From Lachnospiraceae bacterium (GTDB lineage: Bacteria; Bacillota; Clostridia; Lachnospirales; Lachnospiraceae): a stretch of 5,134 nucleotides of DNA. A program made the translations under genes and the position numbers. The notes beneath the pieces are model-generated. The model worked only from the letters and a program-made list of their open reading frames with translations, was not told the DNA's origin and did not search any database. Positions 1 through 5,134 of the stretch are shown here, one piece after another; within the stretch, counting starts at the first letter, position 1, and the number at the start of each line of letters is the position of its first letter. Location: assembly GCA_017477005.1 (NCBI GenBank), contig JAFUXY010000368.1, forward strand, positions 1 to 5,134, in the 5' to 3' direction.

Positions 1-782
1 ATGAGACCGATATCAGTCGGTCTCAAATGGGGCATTTTGTAATGCGGAAAGCAGCGGGTAATGTGCAGCGGAATAGCAGGGTCGAGGGAGGACAGCCACC
101 GCGCCTCCCGCCGCATCTCTTCGGGATCGTCATTGAGGCCAGGGACGATCAAGGACGTGATTTCGACATGGCATTTTTGGCAGGCCATTTCGACTGTCCG
201 CTGAACCGATGCAAAATCGCCGCCTAAGCGTTGGTAGATTTCTTTGGAAAAGCCTTTGACGTCGATATTCATAGCGTCCACAAAAGGCAGCAGGGTAGAC
301 AGAATTTCCGCCTCTGCGGTACCGTTTGTGACAAGGACGATGGCGAGGTCGGTCTCTTTGGCGTATTTTGCACAGTCCAAAATATATTCGTACTGGATCA
401 GAGGCTCATTGTAGGTAAAAGCGATGCCAATATTTCCGTGTTCTTCGGCGGTTTCTATGGCGATGCGAACCAATTCTTCCGGGGCTAGAAAGCGGGTGGG
501 CGCGTCGCTTTCCTGGGAGATGGAATGATTCTGGCAAAAGGCACAGGAAAGATTGCAGCCATAGCTTCCCACAGAAAGAATGGGTTGGCCGGGATGAAAA
601 TGGTACAGAGGCTTTTTCTCAATTGGATCCAGGGCAAGAGACGTGATTTGCCCGTAGGATGCAGATACAATGCGTCCGTCTTTGTTTTCTCTGGCTTTGC
701 AGAGACCCCGTTGTCCCTCATGCAGTGCGCAATGATGGAAGCAAACCGGGCAAATAGAGGATTTGGAAAAGTGTTTGTTCAT
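1..782 (-). CDS. amrS: AmmeMemoRadiSam system radical SAM enzyme, 3' end beyond window
   Basis: The first 260 residues are present and the frame is still open at the left edge. The N-terminus carries the family's cysteine-rich segment (C11, C14, C18, C28, with HEGQRGLC at 21-28). The radical SAM cluster motif CNLSCAFC lies at 76-83 (CxxxCxxC, ligands C76, C80, C83), followed by QNHSIS. FTYNEP at 122-127 and the late HITRCFPHYKM at 240-250 are typical of this group, which is related to pyruvate formate-lyase activase. Such proteins bind a [4Fe-4S] cluster and cleave S-adenosylmethionine in the cytoplasm. The family is named for genomic association with AMMECR1 and Memo proteins, neither of which is visible here. 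The ATG is supported by GGAGG seven bases upstream. It overlaps the stop of the preceding ATPase relic by one base (TGATG), so translation may be coupled. A generic pyruvate formate-lyase activase is the alternative, but the N-terminal cysteines argue against it. Confidence 0.88.
   Translation of the reverse strand, partial: MNKHFSKSSICPVCFHHCALHEGQRGLCKARENKDGRIVSASYGQITSLALDPIEKKPLYHFHPGQPILSVGSYGCNLSCAFCQNHSISQESDAPTRFLAPEELVRIAIETAEEHGNIGIAFTYNEPLIQYEYILDCAKYAKETDLAIVLVTNGTAEAEILSTLLPFVDAMNIDVKGFSKEIYQRLGGDFASVQRTVEMACQKCHVEITSLIVPGLNDDPEEMRREARWLSSLDPAIPLHITRCFPHYKMPHLRPTDIGL
2..25. repeat. Perfect 9-bp inverted repeat inside the radical SAM gene
   Basis: TGAGACCGA (2-10) and TCGGTCTCA (17-25) are exact reverse complements around a 6-base centre. 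The sequence lies within codons for R-P-T-D-I-G-L of the radical SAM gene, so it is probably a coding coincidence and not a terminator. There is no T-run on either strand. Confidence 0.4.
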
Positions 783-2288
783 CAGAAAACCTCCACAGTT
801 TGGCCGTTCATTTTCCCAATCAGTACTTCTTTTCCCTCGAAGGCAAATCCATATTTGCGAATGCGCTCTTTCGGCACGCCTGCGTCCAAAAGCTCTGCTT
901 CATAATGCTTTTCTTCGATCTGAAGTAGAGCAGCTTTCACGGTATCGGACAGAGACTTTTCGCCCCTGTCTCTCCGCATTAGTTTGAACTCAATGATAAT
1001 ACCATCGTCCTTCGCCGGTTCTCTCGGGATCAACATAATATCGTATCGCCCGAAGCCGCTTTCTCTATTGGAACGCACTTGGTAAGTTTTGTCTAATTCT
1101 ATAATAAGTCCCAGCACGAATCCGTGGTAATAAAGCTCCGGATCGCCCCCTTTTCCATAGGGATCGAAATAGGACATGGTGTGTTCTGTGACTCTCTGCA
1201 TATAGCCATTCATTGCGTCAAGATCTCCGTTGACCAGTGCTTTCGTAAAAGAATGATAACCATACCTGTCCTGTTCACCGAACCAGGCACGCACCACTCT
1301 CCTTAGTCCGGTCTTCGTTTCTGTATTAGTAATGGCAAGGGTGTAAAGAGTGTTTGCCCCATCTGTAATATCGTATTCGACATCGAGCACCTTGAGATAG
1401 CCGCTTGCGACCATCAATCCCCAGATGGCGTCCTTGTTCCCATCGAGCTGGTTGAACACCACCTCCTCTTCGATGGTGGAACGAATTTCTTTTCCTTCGA
1501 GAAGGTCGCTGAAGTCTGTTTTGATAGCGATATTTCCCGAGCGGATCAGGTTGCCTATGAGAGAATTGGAGCTGGTATTGATCCAGAAAGGTTGAAATCT
1601 GTGTTCCTTAAAATAACCAATGATTGACCATGGATTGTAGATATTTGGAACACCGCCGAAGACAAAGCCATCATACCAAAGCTTCACAGTTTCTTTGTCG
1701 GAGAGTTCCTGCTCATCCATAGCCGCAAAGACTTCTTCCTCCGTGAAACCGAACGCAGTCTGGTAAAGCGGAGTTGTGGTAGAAACAACTTGGAGATTAT
1801 TGATATCTGAAAATAGGGACTCTTTTGAAATGCGAGTGATCCCTGTAATGACTGCACGCGCCAGTGAAGGATTTGTTTTGAAGGTATTGTTGAACAGATC
1901 CCGGAAGAATTCGACCGCTTCGTCCCAAAAATCGGAAAGGTACGCCTCCTGCATCGGCGTATCGTATTCGTCTAAAAGGAGAATCACTTTTTTCCCGTGA
2001 TGTTTTTCGAGAAAATGGCAAAGCAAGTTCAAGACAGAACCGGCCTGATCCGTGGTCACGCCGCCTACCAGTTTTTTCAGATCCGTTTTTTCTGCATCCG
2101 ATAGTCGGTCGCTGTCTAAAAGGTAATCATATTCCCGGATCTTGTTTGTGAGCAACTGGCAGACGCGGTCTGTCATAGTCCTTGGCCTTCCACCAATCGC
2201 AGATGAACTGTGTTTTGTCCACATAAAACGAACCGTCATTGATATACTGTTCAAAATCCTGAATTCCAACAGAAACTGTCCTGGCCAT
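782..2288 (-). pseudogene. AAA-ATPase-like / PD-(D/E)XK nuclease protein (DUF1703 type), P-loop deleted and frameshifted
   Basis: The original start is ATG 2288 (MARTVSVGIQDFEQYINDGS, then FYVDKTQFICDWWKA), with AGGAGG seven bases upstream. This matches the usual N-terminus of AAA-ATPase_like proteins. That frame stops at TGA 2129-2127 after 53 codons. The rest of the protein is in another frame and is open from 2269 to 782. Homology resumes around TDRVCQLL (about 2171 leftward). The segment that normally holds Walker A (TRPRRFGKT-like), roughly 70-80 residues by comparison with remembered relatives, is missing at about 2170-2190. Counting from the out-of-frame ATG at 2269, the body keeps Walker B VILLLDEYD (95-103), TGITRISKES (142-151), WYDGF (198-202) and YNPWSI (211-216). 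It also keeps a C-terminal PD-(D/E)XK_9 domain with D410, E427, K429 and Q450. Without a P-loop it should not bind ATP normally. An internal ATG at 2176 could give a 464-residue product. Relatives are often multicopy in clostridia and their role is not settled. Confidence 0.85.
790..794 (-). promoter_or_regulatory. Ribosome binding site of the radical SAM gene
   Basis: GGAGG is followed by a 7-base spacer and ATG on the minus strand. It is embedded in the last sense codons of the upstream ATPase relic (encoding V-E-V-F before the stop). It fixes the start of the radical SAM gene at 782 and shows that this gene needs no promoter of its own if read through from upstream. Confidence 0.8.
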
Positions 2289-2295
2289 AGCGGTT

Positions 2296-2301
2296 CCTCC
2301 T
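2296..2301 (-). promoter_or_regulatory. Ribosome binding site of the ATPase relic
   Basis: AGGAGG is followed by a 7-base spacer and ATG 2288 on the minus strand. It identifies the true ancestral start, since the out-of-frame ATG at 2269 has no comparable site. It lies in the 31-base gap after the HicB-type gene, which indicates one transcript. Confidence 0.8.
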
Positions 2302-2319
2302 GTAATTTTTGGCTTCTTG

Positions 2320-2568
2320 CTATGATATTAACGTGGAAGCCTGTGAGTGTTTTGCGTCATTCATAGCGAGGAGATAGTTGCAATATTGGTTCATGCTGAT
2401 TCCTTCCCGCTTGGCGTTTATGGAAAGCGAACGATGGAGACTTTTCGGCATCCGAAGCTTGAATTGTCCGGAGTATTCGATGGTTTCATCTTCTTCTATG
2501 ATCTTCCTTATTTCTTCCACGTAGACACGTTTTATTGGATCATGCTGTGGTATCGTGATCGGGGGCAT
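2320..2568 (-). CDS. HicB-family ribbon-helix-helix protein, lone antitoxin-like regulator
   Basis: This 82-residue protein has a C-terminal half that matches the HicB DNA-binding domain. YSGQFKLRMPKSLHRSL (32-48) supplies the beta strand and first helix, and AKREGISMNQYCNYLL (52-67) the second helix of a ribbon-helix-helix fold. The N-terminal RNase-H-like domain of full HicB antitoxins (about 60 residues) is absent; residues 1-30 are a charged linker. No HicA toxin is seen on either side, so a DNA-binding regulator is likelier than half of a toxin-antitoxin pair. It is the first gene after a consensus promoter whose spacer carries paired repeats, which suggests autoregulation (inference). 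The ATPase relic starts 31 bases downstream. The start is uncertain: AAAGGA abuts ATG 2568 with no spacer, while the good AGGAGG at 2602-2597 is too far away. The in-frame stop just upstream leaves no earlier ATG. Confidence 0.72.
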   Translation of the reverse strand: MPPITIPQHDPIKRVYVEEIRKIIEEDETIEYSGQFKLRMPKSLHRSLSINAKREGISMNQYCNYLLAMNDAKHSQASTLIS

Positions 2569-2609
2569 TCCTTTCTTGCGAAAGGTTTTGTGGCAGCCTC
2601 CTGCGTATC

Positions 2610-2638
2610 ATTATAAGTGGTGTCATATGTGGTGTCAA
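2610..2638 (-). promoter_or_regulatory. Consensus sigma-A promoter for the leftward unit
   Basis: On the minus strand TTGACA (2638-2633) and TATAAT (2615-2610) are separated by exactly 17 bp; both hexamers are perfect. A start point near 2603 would give a leader of about 35 bases before the HicB-type ATG. The two 9-bp direct repeats overlap the -35 and the spacer. It should drive the HicB-type gene, the ATPase relic and, by read-through, the radical SAM gene. Confidence 0.85.
2617..2637 (-). repeat. Tandem 9-bp direct repeats in the promoter, candidate operator
   Basis: TGACACCAC occurs at 2637-2629 and again at 2625-2617 (minus strand), separated by ATA, giving a 12-bp period. The first copy overlaps the -35 hexamer and the second fills the promoter spacer. 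Ribbon-helix-helix dimers commonly bind short direct or inverted repeats about one helical turn apart, so the adjacent HicB-type protein is the natural candidate ligand. The repeats are seen directly; binding is inferred. Confidence 0.6.
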
Positions 2639-2750
2639 CAAAAATGATGGAGAGTAGTGGACTTATTTTTGTGTCGCAGTTCCTAAGGATTGAGCCGGAA
2701 ACCTTTGAAAAGTGAGAAATCTATCATAGCAAAACATATGATAATGCCGG

Positions 2751-2779
2751 TTGAATCCAACCTGTAATTCCTTTATAAT
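2751..2779 (+). promoter_or_regulatory. Sigma-A-type promoter for the OLD-like gene
   Basis: TTGAAT (2751-2756), a 17-bp spacer and a perfect TATAAT (2774-2779) point rightward. A start point near 2786 gives a 5' leader of about 175 bases that contains the AlbA-type relic. It is the best rightward promoter visible upstream of the nuclease gene and lies back to back with the leftward promoter, about 110 bp apart. Confidence 0.6.
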
Positions 2780-2827
2780 TGCCACAAGAAGATGAGCGAG
2801 TGCATAGGCTCTTTAGAAGAGTAGAGT

Positions 2828-2950
2828 TTATTGAAAGATTTGATGAGTTTAGAGTTTGTAAACATCGGGAATGCTGACATGCTCGGGTCAGGGATGCGGA
2901 ACCTTTACAATTATAAGAAGCTGTATTCGGGCGGAGAAATAGAACTGTAG
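2828..2950 (+). pseudogene. C-terminal relic of an AlbA/Schlafen-type ATP-binding protein
   Basis: Read from 2828 the frame gives about 40 residues ending at TAG 2948-2950. The segment FVNIGNADMLGSGMRNLY followed by NYKKLYSGGEIEL closely resembles the C-terminal region of AlbA_2/HATPase_c_4 proteins, whose usual form is FxNIGxADxLGSGxRNLYKYxxxYSG. Those proteins are normally 400 residues or more and continue past this point, so both ends are missing. A TAG at 2822-2824 blocks the frame upstream. The ATG at 2843 could start a 35-residue peptide, but it has no clear ribosome binding site. The identification rests on a remembered family pattern, not on a search. It appears to be what remains of an earlier accessory gene at this site and now serves as leader sequence for the nuclease gene. 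Confidence 0.6.
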
Positions 2951-2954
2951 GAGG
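2949..2954 (+). promoter_or_regulatory. Ribosome binding site of the OLD-like nuclease gene
   Basis: AGGAGG is followed by a 6-base spacer (GAAAAT) and ATG 2961. It overlaps the TAG stop of the AlbA-type relic. The good spacing decides the start at 2961. Confidence 0.85.
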
Positions 2955-2960
2955 GAAAAT

Positions 2961-4442
2961 ATGTATAAGAGTGAAATACGACCATCGCAGATTGCCAGGC
3001 TACAGGAAAAGGTGCGCAAGTCCGGATACAATAAGTATTTATTGAAAGTTCATTTGATTAGATGCAGAGCATTTAGTGGAGACCTTATTCATTTCGATTT
3101 TCCGGTAACGGCACTGATTGGTCCGAATGGAGGGGGAAAAACAACGATTTTGGGAGCAGGAGCGTTGCTTTATAAAAGCATTGCGCCGCGGCAATTCTTT
3201 GCGAGAAACCGCCAGCTAGATAAAGAAATGAGAGATTGGTCGATTGCGTATGAAGCGATTGACAGGGAGATTAATCGCAATGATGTTGTAAAAAGGACGG
3301 CACATTTTTCTACGGAAAAGTGGTCACGGGATGCCTTGAACAGAGAAGTGCTTGTTTTTGGGGTTTCCAGAACTTTGCCTGCAGTGGAGAGGAGCAGTCT
3401 ATCAAGGTTTACAAATAAAAATGTCGTATTCAGGTCGGATGAAATGACGACATTGAATGGATCGGCAGAATATATGTCAAAGATACTTGGAAAGGATGTC
3501 AGGGAATATCAGATTGTTCAGTCTGATCGTTACGGAAACATTCAGTTACTGGCGGGGCAAACATCGGATGGCGACAACTACTCAGAGTTTCATTTTGGCA
3601 CGGGTGAGTCTAGTATAATAAAAATGGTATTAGGAATCGAACGGGCTCCGGAGAATAGCCTGATTCTTATTGAGGAAATAGAGAATGGTCTTCATCCAGT
3701 CGCTATAATGAGGCTGATAGATTATTTAATTGATGTTGCAGATCGAAAAAAACTTCAAATAGTCTATACTACGCATTCAGAGTATGCTATTCGATCGCTA
3801 CCGGACGAAGCTGTTTGGGCTGCGGTAGATGGAAAAGCAATACAAGGTAAACTTGACATTTTGTCACTTAGAAGCCTTCAGGGAGAGGTGGAGTCTGAAT
3901 TGATTATATATACGGAAGACATCTTTGCAAAGGAATGGGTGATGTCGATGCTTCGTTCAGATTCAGAAATAGCGACGGATGCAATTGAAATATTTGCTAT
4001 GGGATGCGATGGAACAGCTGTTACCGCAAACGCTTTTCATAATGCGGATCCGAGTAGTAAAGTAGGGTCAATATGTATTATTGACGGTGACTCCAGGCAG
4101 GAGACAAATGAGCAAAGCAAAGTGTTCAGATTGCCTGGGGAAGCTCCGGAATTTGTGATTTTTAATGAGATTTTGGATAAGTTAGACGAATGTTCAGGCA
4201 TACTTTCGGTTCGGTGTATGCATAAATATGCGGATGCAGAACTGGTTAAAAATGTTGTATTAAGTATAAAAAACACAAATTATGATCATCATATAATATT
4301 TGCTCAAATTGGTGAGAAGCTTGGGTTTGTCAACGAGAATGTAATCAGAGACGCTTTTCTTGCTACCTGGTGCGAGCAGTATCCTGACAAGGTTGCGGAT
4401 ATGCTTAATCCAATATCGAAATACCTGCCTAGAATACGATAG
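2961..4442 (+). CDS. OLD-family-like ATPase with C-terminal TOPRIM-like nuclease domain
   Basis: This intact 493-residue protein has an N-terminal ABC/SMC-type ATPase. Walker A is GPNGGGKTT (54-62), the signature-like FGTGESS is at 212-218, Walker B is LILIEEIENGLHP (234-246) and the switch histidine is H272 in TTHSEYAI. A C-terminal TOPRIM-like domain follows. ELIIYTED gives the acidic residue E319, and IIDGDS gives D375 and D377, the DxD metal-binding pair. A helical tail (about 400-493) resembles that of other AAA/TOPRIM proteins. OLD-family proteins of this plan are ATP-regulated nucleases and several act in phage defence; whether this one cleaves DNA is inferred. Class 2 OLD systems (Gabija) have a UvrD-like helicase partner, and class 3 systems sit with a retron reverse transcriptase; neither is in the window. 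The gene looks AT-richer than its flanks, with more ATA and AGA codons by eye, as expected for an acquired gene. No membrane or signal segment is seen. Confidence 0.8.
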   Translation: MYKSEIRPSQIARLQEKVRKSGYNKYLLKVHLIRCRAFSGDLIHFDFPVTALIGPNGGGKTTILGAGALLYKSIAPRQFFARNRQLDKEMRDWSIAYEAIDREINRNDVVKRTAHFSTEKWSRDALNREVLVFGVSRTLPAVERSSLSRFTNKNVVFRSDEMTTLNGSAEYMSKILGKDVREYQIVQSDRYGNIQLLAGQTSDGDNYSEFHFGTGESSIIKMVLGIERAPENSLILIEEIENGLHPVAIMRLIDYLIDVADRKKLQIVYTTHSEYAIRSLPDEAVWAAVDGKAIQGKLDILSLRSLQGEVESELIIYTEDIFAKEWVMSMLRSDSEIATDAIEIFAMGCDGTAVTANAFHNADPSSKVGSICIIDGDSRQETNEQSKVFRLPGEAPEFVIFNEILDKLDECSGILSVRCMHKYADAELVKNVVLSIKNTNYDHHIIFAQIGEKLGFVNENVIRDAFLATWCEQYPDKVADMLNPISKYLPRIR

Positions 4443-4448
4443 GACGAG

Positions 4449-4520
4449 ATGGTGTTGAGCATAACTCTGAAAATCAAATTGTTAGATGATGATGCAGAGA
4501 AGGCGGTTGCCGATTATTGA
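4449..4520 (+). CDS. Possible 23-residue peptide or gene relic
   Basis: ATG 4449 opens 23 codons (residues include SITLKIKLLDDDAEKAV) ending at TGA 4518-4520. It begins 6 bases after the stop of the OLD-like gene, with AGGA at 4441-4444 as a weak ribosome binding site. The S-I-T-L-K-I-K-L-L opening loosely recalls the first residues of some IS605-type TnpB proteins, but nothing further supports that. It may be a relic or chance frame rather than a working gene. Confidence 0.2.
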   Translation: MVLSITLKIKLLDDDAEKAVADY

Positions 4521-4560
4521 GCCGTTTGTTTGATGAATATTATGTAAGGTTTGTGAAATT

Positions 4561-5134
4561 ATGGAATCACAGAAAAACACACAATATAATATTTTAATTG
4601 CGGAAGACGATCCGGATATTGTGAATTTGCTTTCGCTGTATTTGGAAAATGAGGGGTATCCGGTTTTTCGAGCCGCTAATGGCCTCGAGGCCATCCAAAT
4701 TATGGAATCCACATCCATTAGTTTCGGGATTTTTGACATCATGATGCCGAAAATGGACGGCTATGCTTTGCTCAAAAAGGTGCGGCAGCATTATAATATG
4801 CCGATCCTGATCTTGTCGGCGAAGGATCAGGACAGCGACAAGATATTGGGATTGGATTTGGGCGCAGATGACTATATGACAAAGCCGTTTAATCCGCTGG
4901 AGGTCGTGGCGAGGGTACGGGCCGGATTGAGACGGTTTTATCGGTTGGGGGGAGAGACTGCGGAGGAAAGGAAAAGGACGCTTTCGGTGGGGGCGTTGAC
5001 TCTGTATCCGGAAGAAATGCGACTGGAGAAAGACCATTCTGTCGTAGAGCTAACACCGACGGAGTTCAAAATACTTCGTTTGTTGATGCAATCGCCAGGT
5101 CGGATTTTCACGAAGCTGCAAATATACGAACAGG
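4561..5134 (+). CDS. OmpR/PhoB-family response regulator, 3' end beyond window
   Basis: The first 191 residues are present and the frame is open at the right edge; full-length relatives are about 230 residues. The receiver domain (about 10-125) has the acidic pair D16-D17, phospho-acceptor D59 in FDIMMPKMDG, S86 in place of the common threonine, and the Y105/K108 pair in YMTKPFNPLEV. A winged-helix DNA-binding domain starts near 140 (LSVGALTLYP), with VELTPTEFKILRLLM at 161-175 and the start of the recognition region at SPGRIFTKLQIYEQ. The sequence is closest in style to VanR-like regulators of clostridia. It should be phosphorylated by a sensor histidine kinase, probably the next gene, and bind promoter DNA. 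ATG 4561 is the only in-frame start after the stop at 4534-4536. Its ribosome binding site is weak (AAGG at 4546-4549, 11 bases away). Confidence 0.92.
   Translation, partial: MESQKNTQYNILIAEDDPDIVNLLSLYLENEGYPVFRAANGLEAIQIMESTSISFGIFDIMMPKMDGYALLKKVRQHYNMPILILSAKDQDSDKILGLDLGADDYMTKPFNPLEVVARVRAGLRRFYRLGGETAEERKRTLSVGALTLYPEEMRLEKDHSVVELTPTEFKILRLLMQSPGRIFTKLQIYEQ

Larger units (their letters stand above)
2569..2960. other. Divergent control region between the leftward unit and the OLD-like gene
   Basis: No intact gene lies here. From left to right it holds the HicB-type leader with a displaced AGGAGG (2602-2597), the leftward promoter with direct repeats, and an AT-rich stretch with a small inverted repeat (ATCATA 2723-2728, TATGAT 2737-2742). 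The rightward promoter (2751-2779), the AlbA-type protein relic (2828-2950) and the ribosome binding site for the gene at 2961 follow. A 23-codon frame at 2644-2715 has no recognisable content. No terminator, tRNA or riboswitch was recognised. Confidence 0.6.

Noticed and set aside
525..905. 126-codon plus-strand frame spanning the radical SAM start and the ATPase end
   Set aside because: It runs antisense across two recognised minus-strand genes, and its product resembles no family I recognise.
2177..2269. First 31 residues of the long ATPase frame (MEFRILNSISMTV...) as a genuine N-terminus
   Set aside because: The same bases in another frame encode the family's real N-terminus with a strong ribosome binding site, so this stretch is out-of-frame translation.
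2320..2568. HicA/HicB toxin-antitoxin pair
   Set aside because: No HicA-like frame is adjacent on either side, and the HicB N-terminal domain is missing.
2347..2616. 89-codon plus-strand frame opposite the HicB-type gene
   Set aside because: Antisense shadow; the minus strand encodes a recognisable ribbon-helix-helix domain with a promoter.
2644..2715. 23-codon plus-strand frame in the divergent region
   Set aside because: It has no ribosome binding site, lies upstream of the rightward promoter and has no recognisable sequence.
2961..4520. Complete Gabija, PARIS or retron system
   Set aside because: No UvrD-like helicase, separate AriB or reverse transcriptase is encoded in the window; only a single ATPase-TOPRIM protein is seen.
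4517..4543. Possible promoter for the response regulator (TTGAGC, 15 bp, TATTAT)
   Set aside because: The -35 is weak, the spacer is short, and the implied start would leave almost no leader before ATG 4561.
4594..5037. 147-codon minus-strand frame opposite the response regulator
   Set aside because: It is the complement of a clearly conserved receiver/winged-helix gene, its product has no recognisable motif, and it has no good ribosome binding site.

Overview
The window reads as chromosomal DNA from an anaerobic Gram-positive bacterium, most likely a clostridium of the Lachnospiraceae/Oscillospiraceae type. The basis is gene content (a glycyl-radical-activase-like radical SAM protein, a DUF1703-type AAA-ATPase-like/PD-(D/E)XK protein, a clostridial-style HicB ribbon-helix-helix protein and a VanR/PhoB-like response regulator), strong AGGAGG ribosome binding sites and sigma-A-type promoters. 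No taxonomic marker is present, so this is inference.

Layout. Positions 1-2638 form a leftward (minus-strand) unit. It starts from a consensus promoter (TTGACA, 17 bp, TATAAT), followed by a small HicB-type DNA-binding protein (2320-2568). Next is a broken AAA-ATPase-like gene (782-2288), whose P-loop segment has been deleted with a frame change. Last is the radical SAM enzyme of the AmmeMemoRadiSam system (1-782, cut by the left edge). The stop codon of the broken ATPase and the start of the radical SAM gene share one base (TGATG), and the radical SAM gene's Shine-Dalgarno sequence lies inside the last ATPase codons.

Positions 2639-2960 are a divergent control region. It holds the leftward promoter with its direct repeats at one end and a rightward promoter (TTGAAT, 17 bp, TATAAT) in the middle. 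At its right end is a short relic of the C-terminus of an AlbA/Schlafen-type ATP-binding protein. Its stop codon runs into the ribosome binding site of the next gene.

Positions 2961-4442 encode an intact 493-residue ABC-type ATPase with a C-terminal TOPRIM-like domain, an OLD-family-like nuclease and a candidate phage-defence protein. A 23-codon reading frame of uncertain meaning follows (4449-4520). From 4561 to the right edge is the start of an OmpR/PhoB-family response regulator, presumably followed by its sensor kinase outside the window.

Read together, an accessory segment (HicB-type regulator, damaged ATPase/nuclease, AlbA relic, OLD-like nuclease) sits between two housekeeping-type genes (radical SAM enzyme and two-component regulator). 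The decayed genes suggest a turnover site for selfish or defence genes. The OLD-like gene is the intact accessory effector candidate. The HicB-type protein may repress its own promoter through the paired 9-bp repeats. No RNA gene, CRISPR array or complete mobile element was seen.
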